64,000 bases of DNA from NCBI RefSeq assembly GCF_004337985.1, contig NC_043740.1, positions 558,001 to 622,000 of the forward strand. Reading direction: 5' to 3'. Below are positions 46,772-58,444 of this stretch, piece by piece. Source of the DNA: Pyricularia pennisetigena. Taxonomy: Eukaryota; Ascomycota; Sordariomycetes; Magnaporthales; Pyriculariaceae. Positions within the stretch are counted from its first letter, which is position 1; the number at the start of each line of letters is the position of its first letter. Made by a program: the position numbers and the translations under genes. The notes below the pieces were generated by a model, which worked only from the letters and a program-made list of their open reading frames with translations, made no database searches and was not told where the DNA came from.

Positions 46772-49700
46772 TTTTTGTTTTTGCTAAATTAACTTTTTTT
46801 TCGGTTTAAATACCCATACCTTATTAAAATTGGAGCAGTTAACTTTTAAAAGTTGGTTATTAGCCAACAAAATGGGCACAGGAAAAACGATTATTTATTT
46901 TACGGCGATTTATATATGGTATATCCGTTGCCAACACGACCGATTTATCCAAAATACCGACGGATGTTTTCCCATTTTAATTTTCGTCCCGGCCAACCTT
47001 ATTTCGCAAACATTTAAAAAGGTAATAACCAATTTCCCAGCTTTCGACGTTAAATACTACTATAATTTAGCCGAGGTATGCGCTACCGATACCCCGCGAG
47101 CGGTTATTATTTTTACCCAGGCGCAATTTTACGATATTTTAACCAAATTCGCCGCCCGCAAATCTAATCCCAAATCTGCGGGCACGGTTATTATTATATT
47201 TTATTCGATATTCCTAATCCGAAAAATTAAACAATTGGACGAAATCCATAACGCGGAAAAGGTGTTTAACCTATAATATATAGATAAAATTGTCGATTCC
47301 AATCTTTAATAGCGCCCCCCCGACGTCGATAACCTCGACGATAATTCCGACATTAAAAATAATATTTAGTAAGTATTTTTTATAATAATTATTATAATTT
47401 CGTTATATTAATATATTTGTTTAAATTAAATAATTTTATTAGGAACCGTTAACGCAAAAACGGTCGGAAGGCCGATTTTTCCACGGGCGAAAACACTAAA
47501 AATATCCGGCGTTTAATTATATATTTACTATCCGGTACCTTTTTTTAACGTATAATTGGAAACGAAATTTAATACCTCCGCTACCGCGAATCGATAATAT
47601 ACCGCGCATTTCGCCTTATTTTTTGCATTAATTGGGGTATAACCATTACCACGCCGATTATTAACAAAATTAGGGATATTATTGGCTTTAATGCCCTGGT
47701 TTGGGATAAAATTGCGATCCCTTTCGCCCGACCTAAAGGCCTGTTTTAGGAAAATATATTTACGGTCGATTACATTTGGGAAGGTAGTGGTTGTTTCGTC
47801 GTTTTTAATATCGATAAAAACACCAGAACCTTTTTATAAAAATTCGAATCGATGGGTTGGAAATGGTGGTTACTTTACCCTCGAATTTTAAACTTTATAA
47901 TTCCTACCATTATATTAGACGAAAAATCGTTAATAATTTTTAAATATACGGGCGTATTTACGGTATATAGGGGTATGGATACCGGGTTTACCTTACCCAA
48001 CGGTATAATTATTTATCCCCGTAAACGTATTCCGCTTTATAATATTATTATTAAAGAGCTTTAATTTGGCCACCGTTTTAAAGACGTTATAACGAATACC
48101 GAGGCAATTTTTAAAAACATTATTACCGCATTCGTGGGCGAAAATACCGACGATATTGGTCCCGCTCCATTAAGAATTCCCATTAATGCGGATACTATAG
48201 CTGGTAACCGCCAAACCTCGGTTTTTTTTAATATAGGTTTTATCCGCCTGTTGCAGTTTTTGGTAATTAATTACCTTTTTTAATTAATAATCCACGCCGA
48301 GGATAATACCCGGAATGTTAATTCGGCGGAATTGGGTAAAATGTTGGCGTTAAAAGGAATGGATTTTAAAGCCAAATACCGCAACGTCCGACAAAATTTT
48401 AAAAAAAGTTTATAGGAAGGAAAAACCCGTTTTGGATCGGTAATTGTGGACGTTTTAATTTAGTATAGCGGCGACGGTCCCTTTAGCTGGGTTTATTCGA
48501 AAACCTGCATTAATTTTAAAACGTTACCTCCGTCGGGCAGGGCTAAAATAATCCATTTTATATTAAACGAATCGCTATTTATTGCCCGCGTGGTCGAAAT
48601 CTGCATAAAGGAAAAAAAAAGGGTTAACGCGTCCTGGTTATAACCCCCAATCCTTAAATTTAAACGTAAATTGGCCATATGGTAACAATTATTATAATCC
48701 CTTTCCTTTCCTATAGCTATTGTAACAATTATTACAATTTTTATATTTTTGGATTGTAATAAATGTTATAATGGTTATTATTTTTCCATTTTTGTAACAA
48801 TTATTACAATTTTTAATATACCTGCTAATTTTTTTAGTTTTATTGCTTTTATTTTGGAAAAAGCCAGCTTCGGTGTAATTATTATCCGATCAGGCCTGTC
48901 CCAAGCCGAACGCGATAAAACCGTTTCCGATTTCACCGATTCCAACTCCAATTTTGACGTTTATATCCTAAATATTAACATTTCCAGCGCTGGTTTTAAT
49001 TTGCACCCCAATTGTTGCATTGGCATTATTATCCCTTTAATATGGAACGCTAATATATAATTGCAAATTTGTGGTCGTTTAATTCGGTTGGGTTAAAACA
49101 AACTTATTATTTGGCGCATTTTCGAAATGCGAGGTATTTTTTTCGATTAAGTAAAAAATCGCATATTCCGGAAGGTTAATACCCCTTTTTCTACTGTTCC
49201 GGCCGTTGCTAATATATAATAAATATTATTTAAATATATTACGCGTATACGTTTCCCTAAAGTTATCCAGTTTCCAGTTATTAAACAATTTTTGGCGTAT
49301 AAGGTAATAGCAATTATGTTTTCCTGGCCTTTTAACTATTTCGTTTAAATAGCAAAACCCCCCCCAATATTTTAATATTTTTTATTTTAACAGGACGCGT
49401 CGCATGGGCGAATTCTATTTTCGCCTGGTTTTAATATTCGTGTTAAATATCCCTAAACAGTTTAACGAATAGGATTTGGTGGAAAAAACGTCAGTTTTTA
49501 TTTTAACGTTGGGTCCAGTTTATATTAATTATTAATACCAGGAGTAAAATAGTAGCCGTAATACGTTTACTAATTATATTAATCGTACACATTTGCCTTA
49601 TTTCGATTTTATTATTATAAATTAAAGGTTTGTGGTTAAATTAATAAAATAAATTAAAAACAGCGATGGATTTTACGACGAAACCGCGACCGCGCGGGTT

Positions 49701-50080
49701 ATCGGGGCCCTAATAAAGGATTTTAACTCCTGGGTTATTAAACGCCGGGAAACCAATAAACCGTTTAAAAAAGGTATTTTTGGTAATAATAACGCCGATC
49801 CTTTGGCGGTCGTTATTCCGTTTTTTTTATTTATCGATTTTGGCCTTAATTACGATAAATTCATATTCAATTCGTTAAGGAAACCCTGCATACCCATTTT
49901 AAAAAAGGATGAAAAGGAGGACGATTCGGTCCCTGGATCGTTTACCGCGACCCCAATTCGGAAAAGGAAGCGTGGCGCTAACAAACCAACTCCTAAAAAG
50001 ACATTTAACGCTGCCAAACGTTCTCGTCTTTTTTAATTGGTTTAGGTTTTTTTGTTTTGCTTTTTTTTTGGGGTTTGGTA

Positions 50081-53000
50081 TTATAAAATTGGGGATTTTA
50101 TATATATAATATTATAATAATTATTACTATTAAAATCCGGTTTAATGGATTTATTATTCGTGGTTAATAAGGTATTATAATAACGGTTATTACCAGGATC
50201 CTTTTTGCTGGATTTATAATTGGCGGTGGATGGAAAATATGGTTTATTTGGGTAAAGAAAATGGATAGGAAACGGGTTATTTATACGGAAAATTTTGGAG
50301 GAGGTTATACCTTGTATTTTATTTTAAACCAAATTTACAATTAGTATTTGTTTATTTATATTTACTGGTTTTACGGACGTTGTTTTACCTCCGTTATTCG
50401 CGGGTAAGGTTACCGTTATTTATTTATTTAACTCCTTTTTATAATGGAACGATTTTCGCCTTTACCCGTTTTGGTTTGCGTAATTTACCTTTTATTATTT
50501 TAAATTTTATGCGCCTTTTTCGTCGGATTTTTCGTATATTCCGTCCAGCAAATCTCCTTTAATGTTAATTATACCATTAATATTTGAACCGTTTGTCCGG
50601 TTGTATCCCTTTTTTGGATTTGCCCCTATTTTTTTAATATCCGCCTAAAATAGCACGCTATTGGGGCGTACGATTTTTTAATTAAATGCCTCCAATTTAT
50701 CGCCTATTAGTTTTTTCAAACCCAGGTATAATAAATTAGGGCCGTCGAAATCGAAACTGGGTAATATTTCGGCCTTTTCGTTTCCCCAACTATTTTAGAA
50801 TAATAAATACGTATAGTGGATTATATCCTGGTTAGTTAACACTATATGGTATTTGCTGTTAATACGTGTACGGGCGATGTTTTCCAATGTTTTGCGCACC
50901 GTAATTGCGATTGGCCCCATCGTTGCACAATTTAGGAATGTTTTTCGCAAATCGTGCGTGGAATTGCGGTTATTTTTAATATTTATAGCGAAACCCCTAT
51001 TAATATGTTTAATCATTAGGTTTGCCGGTTTAAATTTATTCCCGGCCGTGGTATATTTTACGAACGCTGATTTTAAAATCCCGGTGCGCAGCGGTTAATT
51101 TATAACCTTTGGTCGTAATAACCAAATTAAATATAGCATTTTAAAGCTATAATTTTTTGTTTTGCAACCGTAGAAAAACAGGACCAATTACGGTATTATA
51201 GTTTTTAATACGCCGTAATTTTTTTGGTGGAACGCGTTTATTATTATCCATAAAAGGTTAATTATTTGCAGATAGCGGCGTTACGTGCGGAAAACGATGT
51301 TAATTTTGGGTTTTGTATCCCATAATCCAATATTTATTAAACCGTTAATATAACCAGCGAATATATTGTCGTAAATACGGTTTACTACGGAAATATATAT
51401 ATTATATGGTATATCGGTAAAAGCCTTTTCCAAGGCGTTTTTAAAAATCTAATCCCTGTCCAATAATCCGTTTTGGATTAAAACAGCAATTATAATGTAT
51501 AAAATGCGGGACCGGAATATATTTTGTAAAAGCCGTAAAACGTGGTAAAACTCCTTTTTATTTTTTTAAAACTGGTTATATTTCCCCAATCCTGTTATAT
51601 TTATGGATATAATAGGGGCGTAATATTACCATAACTGGTTAATAAAATTGAATTCGATATGGAAAAACGCTGGTACGGGTAATATTTATTGTTTTTTGTT
51701 AAAAAGTTAAAATAATTCGATATGGGTTCCCTAAATAGTACGGATATATAACGTTGTCTTTTAATCCTTATAAACGAGGAACAGGACGGAAAAATAGTCG
51801 AAATGGTCGGGTAATAGGTTTAAAAAACGTTTAAAAAGGATTTCGTGGATTTGGATAATTCCTGCGTATTCCCCTTCGTTTTCGGTAATGGCGGGGGTTT
51901 GGATAAAGTAGGAAGTTAATATAATTCGTACAAGGGTAAGGTATTATGGGATTGCTTCAGGCGTATATGGGCGGTTAGGGAATAAAAAACCACAAATTTG
52001 GTGCATTATATAATATTTGGCGTTTTCGTAATAGGTGTCCGGATATTGTAAAAAGGCGGGCGTTTGTAACCATTTTTGGCGGAAAGGTACGGTGGCGTGC
52101 CATTGGGATTGCGTGTATCGTTTAAATCCTGGCGTTAATATAAGGAAATACGATATTAAATTTTGCATTCGGTTACGTTTTCCATATCCAAGGTCCTATA
52201 CCTTGTCCAAAAAATTGAAATTGTTATATACGAAAAATAGTGTTGGGTTACGAACGATCTTTTTTAAATTTGTTTATATGTTAATATATATATATATATA
52301 TATATAAAAAATTATTATTGCTGTTCGCGGTAAAAGTTAAATATAAATATGGATATTGCTAATAACGTACTCGGGTAACGGCGATAAACTGTTGGGTTTG
52401 CCGTTTAATAACTTTATAAAATAAATATATTCCAAACCCGGATAATGTATTTACAATACGTCGTGGAACTCCATTATTTATAAGGTATAATGCGAATGCG
52501 CGTAATAAATAATTGCTTTTTTGGGGGGAATATCCGTGGGTTAAAATCGCCAATATTAATATAACGCGTTGGACCTTTAACGTTGGGGGATTTATGGTTT
52601 TTAAAAAGGTATTTGGTTCCAGGTATACCACGTTCGAAATTTGTAACGATAAATAAAACGGGCGGTAGCCCCGGGAATGCAATAATAATAAAAATATAAA
52701 TTTATATAATATTGGCGTTTTGGACGGGATTTCCTGGGTGGACGTGTCGAATACCTGTTTAAACCAATTTATATCGTTTACGTTTTTGGCGGAATAATCC
52801 TTTATTCCTGAAAATTGGAAATCTGTGGGTTCGAACCGGTTAAAAAGGCGTAAATATTATATTAATTGCTGCAATTCCCTGCGCAAAAAATCGGTTTCGA
52901 TAGGCGCAGGAAATTTATTATTAAAACGGTATTCGACCCCATTGGCGCGTAAACGTTCTCGGATTTAAGGGTTTCGTAATGTTTTTTTAAAAAAAAATAT

Positions 53001-53387
53001 TCGCGATAGGGTAGGTCGGGTAATTTCGTAAAAATTTACCGTTATTATTTAAACGTGGATAAATTGCGTAAAATTGGTGCGTCGGTAACGGTTGCGCCAA
53101 AATTTGGTAATATCGCGAATAAATTTGGTTTCGGGGTTTATTTCCGTTTCGGATTCGGATTCCCTCGGTAATTGCTTTTAATCGATTAAAAAAGGCCTAA
53201 ATTCCCATTTATTTTCGAATATATAATTGGGCGATAATAATTGGGATAGCGATAAAAACGAAAATAATTGCGATATCGATGGAGGTAATAAGGTTAAATT
53301 AGACGTAAGGTGGTGGGTTGCAGGTTGCGCGGATGGGAATATTTTTTCGGGTGTATTTATTGGTATTATTGGAAATATGTTTTCCAT
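50081..53387 (-). pseudogene. DUF6589-like protein relic, copy 2
   Basis: The ATG at 53,387 gives MENIFPIIPINTPEKIFPSA and a Ser/Pro-rich N-terminus. FWRNRYRRTNFTQFI follows, then an ordered domain SPQKSNYLLRAFALYLINNG then PRRIVNTLSGFGI (about 52,540-52,420). Next come FLDKVQDLGHGKRNRMQN, a GD-KTT block, HIELNFINQLWQYY-like sequence and a C-terminal helical region ending LKKLIGDKLEAFN-like. It resembles fungal DUF6589 proteins in order and spacing. The gene is convergent with the SNF2 gene; tails are 45 bp apart. It is the best candidate for an element-specific recombinase because both helicases are accessory-type, but no DDE or other catalytic triad was identified. Multiple stops. Confidence 0.55.
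52284..52306. repeat. (TA)n microsatellite, short allele
   Basis: Corresponds to the longer run at 13,534-13,586 in copy 1 and is 30 bp shorter. Confidence 0.9.
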
Positions 53388-53540
53388 TGTTAAATTCGGG
53401 TTTTATTTGGTTTAATAGTATATTAAATAAAGGTTAATATGCGTAAATATATGGTATAGTGGTAAAATTCTTTTATTTTTTTGTGTATCGGGGGGAATAG
53501 TGGTTGGCGATATTGCAGTATTGGGTATTTTGTTGGTGGT

Positions 53541-53575
53541 ACCGCCATAAACGGCGAAATGCGACAAATTGTCCT
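53541..53575 (+). repeat. Subterminal inverted repeat, right
   Basis: Inverted partner of 40,044-40,080. Between it and the end (53,700) lies a right-end sequence shared with copy 1 and with 16,012-16,172 (CATGTGGCTGAAAGG, then GGTCCCCAxTGCGAAGCAG). Confidence 0.75.
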
Positions 53576-53889
53576 CAAACTAGAACGAGCGCGATCTTTT
53601 CGGCTAATGTAATTGGTCGAAAAGCCATGTGGCTGAAAGGTACATGGAGCGCTCGGTCCCCATTGCGAAGCAGGGGGGTCTAGTCTGAGCACTGAGATTA
53701 CCCCACGGGGGCCCGTGGCAGCCCAAATCGGTGGGGCGGCCAACCCGTGGGTGGGTTGAATTTTTTGTGGGGGGGCCCGGCCCGGCCCAAAACCGTACAC
53801 GGGTTTTCTTGGCAACCCGCGGGCCACCGTGGGAAAACCCGTAAAATTACAAATTTTCCATATTTATACTTATGATTTTTTTTCGAATT

Positions 53890-54190
53890 ATAGGTAAAAA
53901 TCACAATTACAAATAAAATATAATTTACGATTAAGAATAAAATATAATATATATTGACGATTACAAATAAACCATAGCATAAAATAACGATAATAAATAA
54001 AATATAATATAAAATAACGATTATTAATAAACCATAACATAAAATCACGATAATAAATTATATATAATATAAAATTACGATAATAAATTAAATATAATAT
54101 AAAATCACGATAATACATCAAATATAATATAAAATCACGATTATAAATCAAATATTATATAGATTTACGATTGCAAATAAAATATAAAAA
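53890..54190. repeat. hAT subterminal tandem repeat
   Basis: Roughly ten imperfect units of about 28-30 bp built on ATAAAATCACGATAATAAAT followed by AAATATAAT. It is adjacent to the GC-rich left terminus of the hAT. The opposite end has its own A-rich array (about 62,030-62,140, GGATAAAAAATxGGAT). Subterminal arrays are where hAT transposases usually bind. Confidence 0.65.
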
Positions 54191-54449
54191 GGAAAATAAA
54201 TATATTAAACTTTTATTTTACAATTGGGAGTTTTTCGAATTACGCCCATATACGATATTACCCCGTACCCGTTTCACTGCCCTAAATGGGGTTTTTATTA
54301 ACAATTTATTAGGTTAAAACCCTTTTTAATTAAAAACGGGTAATGGGGGTATACGGTTAATATTTCCCCGGATTAGGGTAATAGCGACCGTTATTTAAAT
54401 AGGATTATCGTTATCCGAATTTAAATTTTCGCTTAATTCACCCAAATTA

Positions 54450-57299
54450 TATACGAACCCAATAAATTCCTTAAAACGGTCGTTTTTAGCTTTTTCGTTT
54501 TCCGGGGATATAAATTTTTTATATACGATAAAAATTTTAATACCGATTAAAAAAATGATTTTTTTTTTAATCGAGGCGTAAATAATAATACGGTCCCGGA
54601 TTACCGATAAAGTTAACGAAAATTGGTTAAAAATAATCGAATTACCTAATTATAATTATAACCGTTTAATAAAAGTGGAAATAGCAGGAATAGTTAAAAT
54701 ATCGCGGGCGATTTAGGCAAATTCCGGGAATTTGGTTTTATGGGTAATTTATTAGTTGAAAATGTTATTATCGTTTTCCATAATTGCGGTAAATAATCGA
54801 GGATTAATATATATATACTAATATAATTATCCGTATAATTATTTATAATTTAAAAATAACGAACCTTAAATAAGGAATATTTTGATTTTTAACCGGATAT
54901 TCTTTTTAACAAAACGATCGATGGAATATAGGTTGGTCATTGGATTTAAATTTTAATTGGGAATATATTTGCGTTTTTTTGGATTCGGTTTCCGTTATAA
55001 AATAAATAAAATTGGATCCGTTCCCGGGTAAATTAATTTTATTTGAAAGTGGAAATTTGGATTTCGTTTTTGCGAATATAATTCGGCCAAACGATTAGTG
55101 TTTCGGTTAATTATATTTTCCATTTTTTGATTAATATGTTTTACGTAATATCGGAGCTTGTTTTTTTTTAAAATCCGTCCGCGTAGGTGGGATTAAAATA
55201 GCCGTTATAAAATATATTTTTTAAATTTTTTCACGTTAAATTAGGTCGATATATTTGTCCAGTTTTGCTCGTGTAATACGAATTGCGTTTTTTAAATTGG
55301 TACATTATCCCGTTTGTGGATATTTTTGGGCTTTTCCCTAAAATTTTCGTTTGAAATTGGTAAAAGCAATTCCAATAGCTTTTAACCCAAATAAAACGTA
55401 CGTAATTGTTTCCATTTTATTGGCGTTAAAAACATTGGTAAAAACCGCGATAGTTTTAGTCGTTGTTAAAAAATATTTAAAAATCGTCCAATTTTTTGCA
55501 AATATTCGAAATTTGGATAAAATCGAATTCGCCCGGTTATCCTGGCCTTTTATTAACACAAAGTATTATTTAATAAATAATTCGATGGTTTTACGCAGTT
55601 AAAACGCACGCGCAATAACCGAAATGGTTAAACTTTATTTCGTTTATATATGTTTAATTAAAAAACGGGGTCCTTTAACGCCACATTTGCCAGTAATTTG
55701 TTACAAATTGCAAAAGAATTCGATACGTTTGGGCTTTGGTGCAATAAAACCGCCAAATAACGTAATTAATATGAAAAATAATATTTTAAATAATTATATT
55801 TTAAAATCTTTAATAAAATTAAACATTTATTTGGGCGATAATATGTTTTGGGGATATATTTTATATTTTAAATTCCTCCAAATTATTAATCGCAAATTGT
55901 TTTTTATCGTTGGAATTAATTAAAAATGCGCGGAAATCTGTTTTGGGAATATAAAAATTTTAATATATAGCCCCTTCTATTAGTTGTAAAACGTGAATTA
56001 TATAAGGGATTTGTAAAATGTTTAATTGCATTTGTGGTTAGGGAATATTTTTTCGAATTTCCGCAACAACGTCCCCGGTGCGGAAATTGGAAATATTATT
56101 AATTGTAATAATTAATATTTTGTTTTCCAATTTGTGTTTAAAAATAGTTTAAACGGTAAATTTTACCAGTTTTTCCCTCGTTTTGCTGGCGTTAATCGTA
56201 ATAAAATCCAAAATGATATACCGACGTACCCAATTATTGTCGATATAAACGGCCATAATACCCTAAAAAACGTGTTTTAAACCGGGGTTTGTCCATCCGT
56301 CCACGATTAAAAAAATTTGCCTTTTTTGGGGATATTTATTAAATTTTGGGCAATAATATTTTCGGATATATTTTTGCATTTTTTGGCGAGGGTTTGTGGC
56401 GATAAAACCTTTTATCGATCGTTTCGGGTTTGTACAAACATTTTAAACTCCGAATTTTGTATAATATTAAATCCTTTTCGCAATAAAATGCAAAATCGGA
56501 CGTATAATTTTTCGACCTCGTTTTTCGTATATTTGTAGATTTTTTTCGTTTAAAAAATGTAATTACATATTAATTTTTGCAAATATATAAATAATAGTAT
56601 AAAATGGTTATATAGATGGTTATATAAAAAGTTATATAAATGGTTACATTTCGTTAATAAATGGAAACAATTTACCATATAAAAATCCGTAGGAATTAAA
56701 TTGGGGTTAAATAAATCGTTTTGTGATCCGAATTCGTTTTAAATACAAATAATTGTATTCCGATGCCGTGTAAGGGTGTTAGTTCCATTATATTCCTTTT
56801 TTTCATTAAATTGGGGATATTTTAACATTTGCAAACATTTTTTGCAAATTAAATATGGTTCGCCGTTTTTTCGAAAAAAACCCTAATGGTAATATTGCCA
56901 AATTTCCGCCAATTTAGGTTTTTAAAACCCTTTAACGGTTAAATCGATTTTATTGTTTATCGGTTACCAACGTCGAAACCAAAATCCAGAAACGAATAAA
57001 TCGAGGAAATTGTTCTATAATTTAAATGTCTATATATAATACGCATCCTTTTTCCCGCCGTATAAAAGAGGATCGTTGTAACCTGTATTTTGTTTATTTG
57101 CAAATACCGCAATAAATTTGATTTTAATTTCCAAATTTAATTTAAAAAGGAAATTATAATCGTGCGAATTAACGCCAGGTAAACGTGGGACGGGTATATA
57201 TGTATTCGAAAAATGATTACAAAATTCGTTAATAATTTTGATATCCGGAAATACCAGTTTTTCGACTAAAGTTTCCGGAGGTGGCGATGCGGTATCCAT
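54450..57299 (-). pseudogene. hAT transposase relic
   Basis: The ATG at 57,299 starts MDTASPPPETLVEKLVFPDI. LPGVNSHDYNFLFKLNLEIK and NTGYNDPLLYGGKKDAYYI follow. Further on, a catalytic-core-like stretch near 56,300-56,230 reads (after the stop-bearing frame) PGFKTRFLG and GRLYRQ-type segments. Near 54,710 the C-terminal dimerisation region appears as ARDILTIPAISTFIKRL, matching the hAT block in which a Leu-Ser-x-Pro-Ala segment is followed by ER-L/V-FS. Frequent stops indicate RIP. The hAT assignment rests on this C-terminal block plus the 8-bp target duplication of the element. Confidence 0.65.
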
Positions 57300-57547
57300 T
57301 ACGATAATGTGGTTAAAAGTTTAAAAAAAAAAGGAAATTTTTTTTCGTTATTGTTTTAAAATTTAAGAAAAAATGGGATTGTGTTTAATTTGTCCGTTTA
57401 ATTAAACAGTGGAGTTTTAAATAATCGATAACGAGGAAATATCGGTTGAATTTTATATTGAAAATTTGTTAAAATTAAAAATTTGTACTGTTTAATTGTT
57501 TTTTTTTTTATATTATTATTTATCGCCAGGCTTTACCTACACAAATA

Positions 57548-57950
57548 TGGCAAAAACAAAACAAAAGAAACGTCGACAAATTCCTAATTTTCCCGAATTA
57601 GACCAAATACTACCATATAATAAGTAAACATTTTTTTTAATTATCGGATATTTAAATTAACAATTTGAAAATTTCCGGTTAATTTACGTCGAGCCTATTC
57701 CGTATTTTTACATTTTTCTGAACAAATAAACCCCGAATTACCTTCACGATTACGGGAAATTCCAAAAATACCTTCACCTATTATCCATTTAAAGGATAAT
57801 TTACAAATAAAACGAGGGAAAATTAAAAAAACCGCAAAAAAGATAATTGGGGGTAAACCACCAAATCGAAATACCGGAAAATTTAATATACGGGTATAAA
57901 ATAATTCATAATAAAGGAATAATCGTGCAAAACGGTTTAAACCTGGGAGT
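57548..57950 (+). pseudogene. Small basic-protein relic inside the hAT
   Basis: MAKTKQKKRRQIPNFPELDQ leads to ILPYNK and a GTAAAC donor-like site. After a gap an open frame reads LRRAYSVFLHFSEQINPELP and RLREIPKIPSPIIHLKDN and ends lysine-rich. It is divergent from the transposase, 250 bp away. A second, accessory gene of the transposon is likely. Family unknown. Confidence 0.35.
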
Positions 57951-58444
57951 AAAAAATATAATTGGTTATATTGGATGGTTATATTTTAATAACTGTTTAC
58001 AATAATTGCGTTAAAGGAAATCCGCCAATTATAATCCCGTATAAACCTTTTAATTCCCAAAATCGCTTTTTAGCGTTTGGTTAAAAATGTAATGTCCACA
58101 ATTGCGCCTTATATTATATTGCAAATATAAAAAAAGGTTTTATTGGTATTATAAAAAGCGGCGGAAATGTTTTTCGTACAATTATTTATTATTTCAAACT
58201 TTGCTGCTATTTATACAAAACAGGTTATAATATCGACGAAAAATAAATAATTGGTTCGGTTCATATTAAAAGTAATGGGTTATAAACTTCTTTTTAAAAA
58301 TATTAAAATATAAAATTCAATTAACCGTTTGAACATTTTTTTTAAATTTTGTTTTTGTTTAATTGGAAATTTATTACGTTAATTAAATGTAAATAAAATT
58401 TACGCAATTAGAAATTTTAACTGCTAATATTACCGTAAAATATA
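57951..58444. other. hAT interior, nothing recognised
   Basis: AT-rich sequence with stops in all frames, between the small relic and the MITE. Confidence 0.5.

Larger units (their letters stand above)
43860..50036 (+). pseudogene. SNF2-like helicase relic, copy 2
   Basis: The helicase core is clearest from 46,830: LLANKMGTGKTI (Walker A, 46,872-46,889), then ILIFVPANLISQTFKKV (motif Ia), QLDEIHNAEK (motif II, about 47,235) and later ESFFLR-type segments. The second lobe at 48,820-49,060 has FIAFILEKASFGVIIIRSGL then QAERDKTVSDF and LNINISSAGFNLHPNC, and LQICGRLIRLG follows at about 49,060. The basic tail PTPKKTFNAAKRSRLF ends at 50,036. Upstream relic (43,860-46,800) includes MSQLRSLITIAPKKRQKGQT and an acidic repeat region, and may be its N-terminus; this link is inferred. 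Coding blocks are separated by palindrome-rich gaps that may be introns. Less mutated than copy 1, but still interrupted by stops. Confidence 0.6.
39908..53700. mobile_element. Helicase/DUF6589 TIR element, copy 2 (complete, 13,793 bp)
   Basis: The ends are TAGTCTCAGTGCTCA and, inverted, TGAGCACTGAGATTA, with one mismatch of the C-to-T kind. CCCCACGGG flanks the element exactly at 39,899-39,907 and 53,701-53,709, a 9-bp target duplication. An inner inverted repeat of about 35 bp lies at 40,044-40,080 and 53,541-53,575. Contents from the left: a 185-bp tandem repeat, RecQ-like helicase (+), an unrecognised relic (+), SNF2-like helicase (+) and DUF6589-like gene (-). Terminal repeats plus a 9-bp duplication point to cut-and-paste DNA transposition of the kind seen in Mutator-like elements, but no known transposase fold was recognised. 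Confidence 0.9.
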
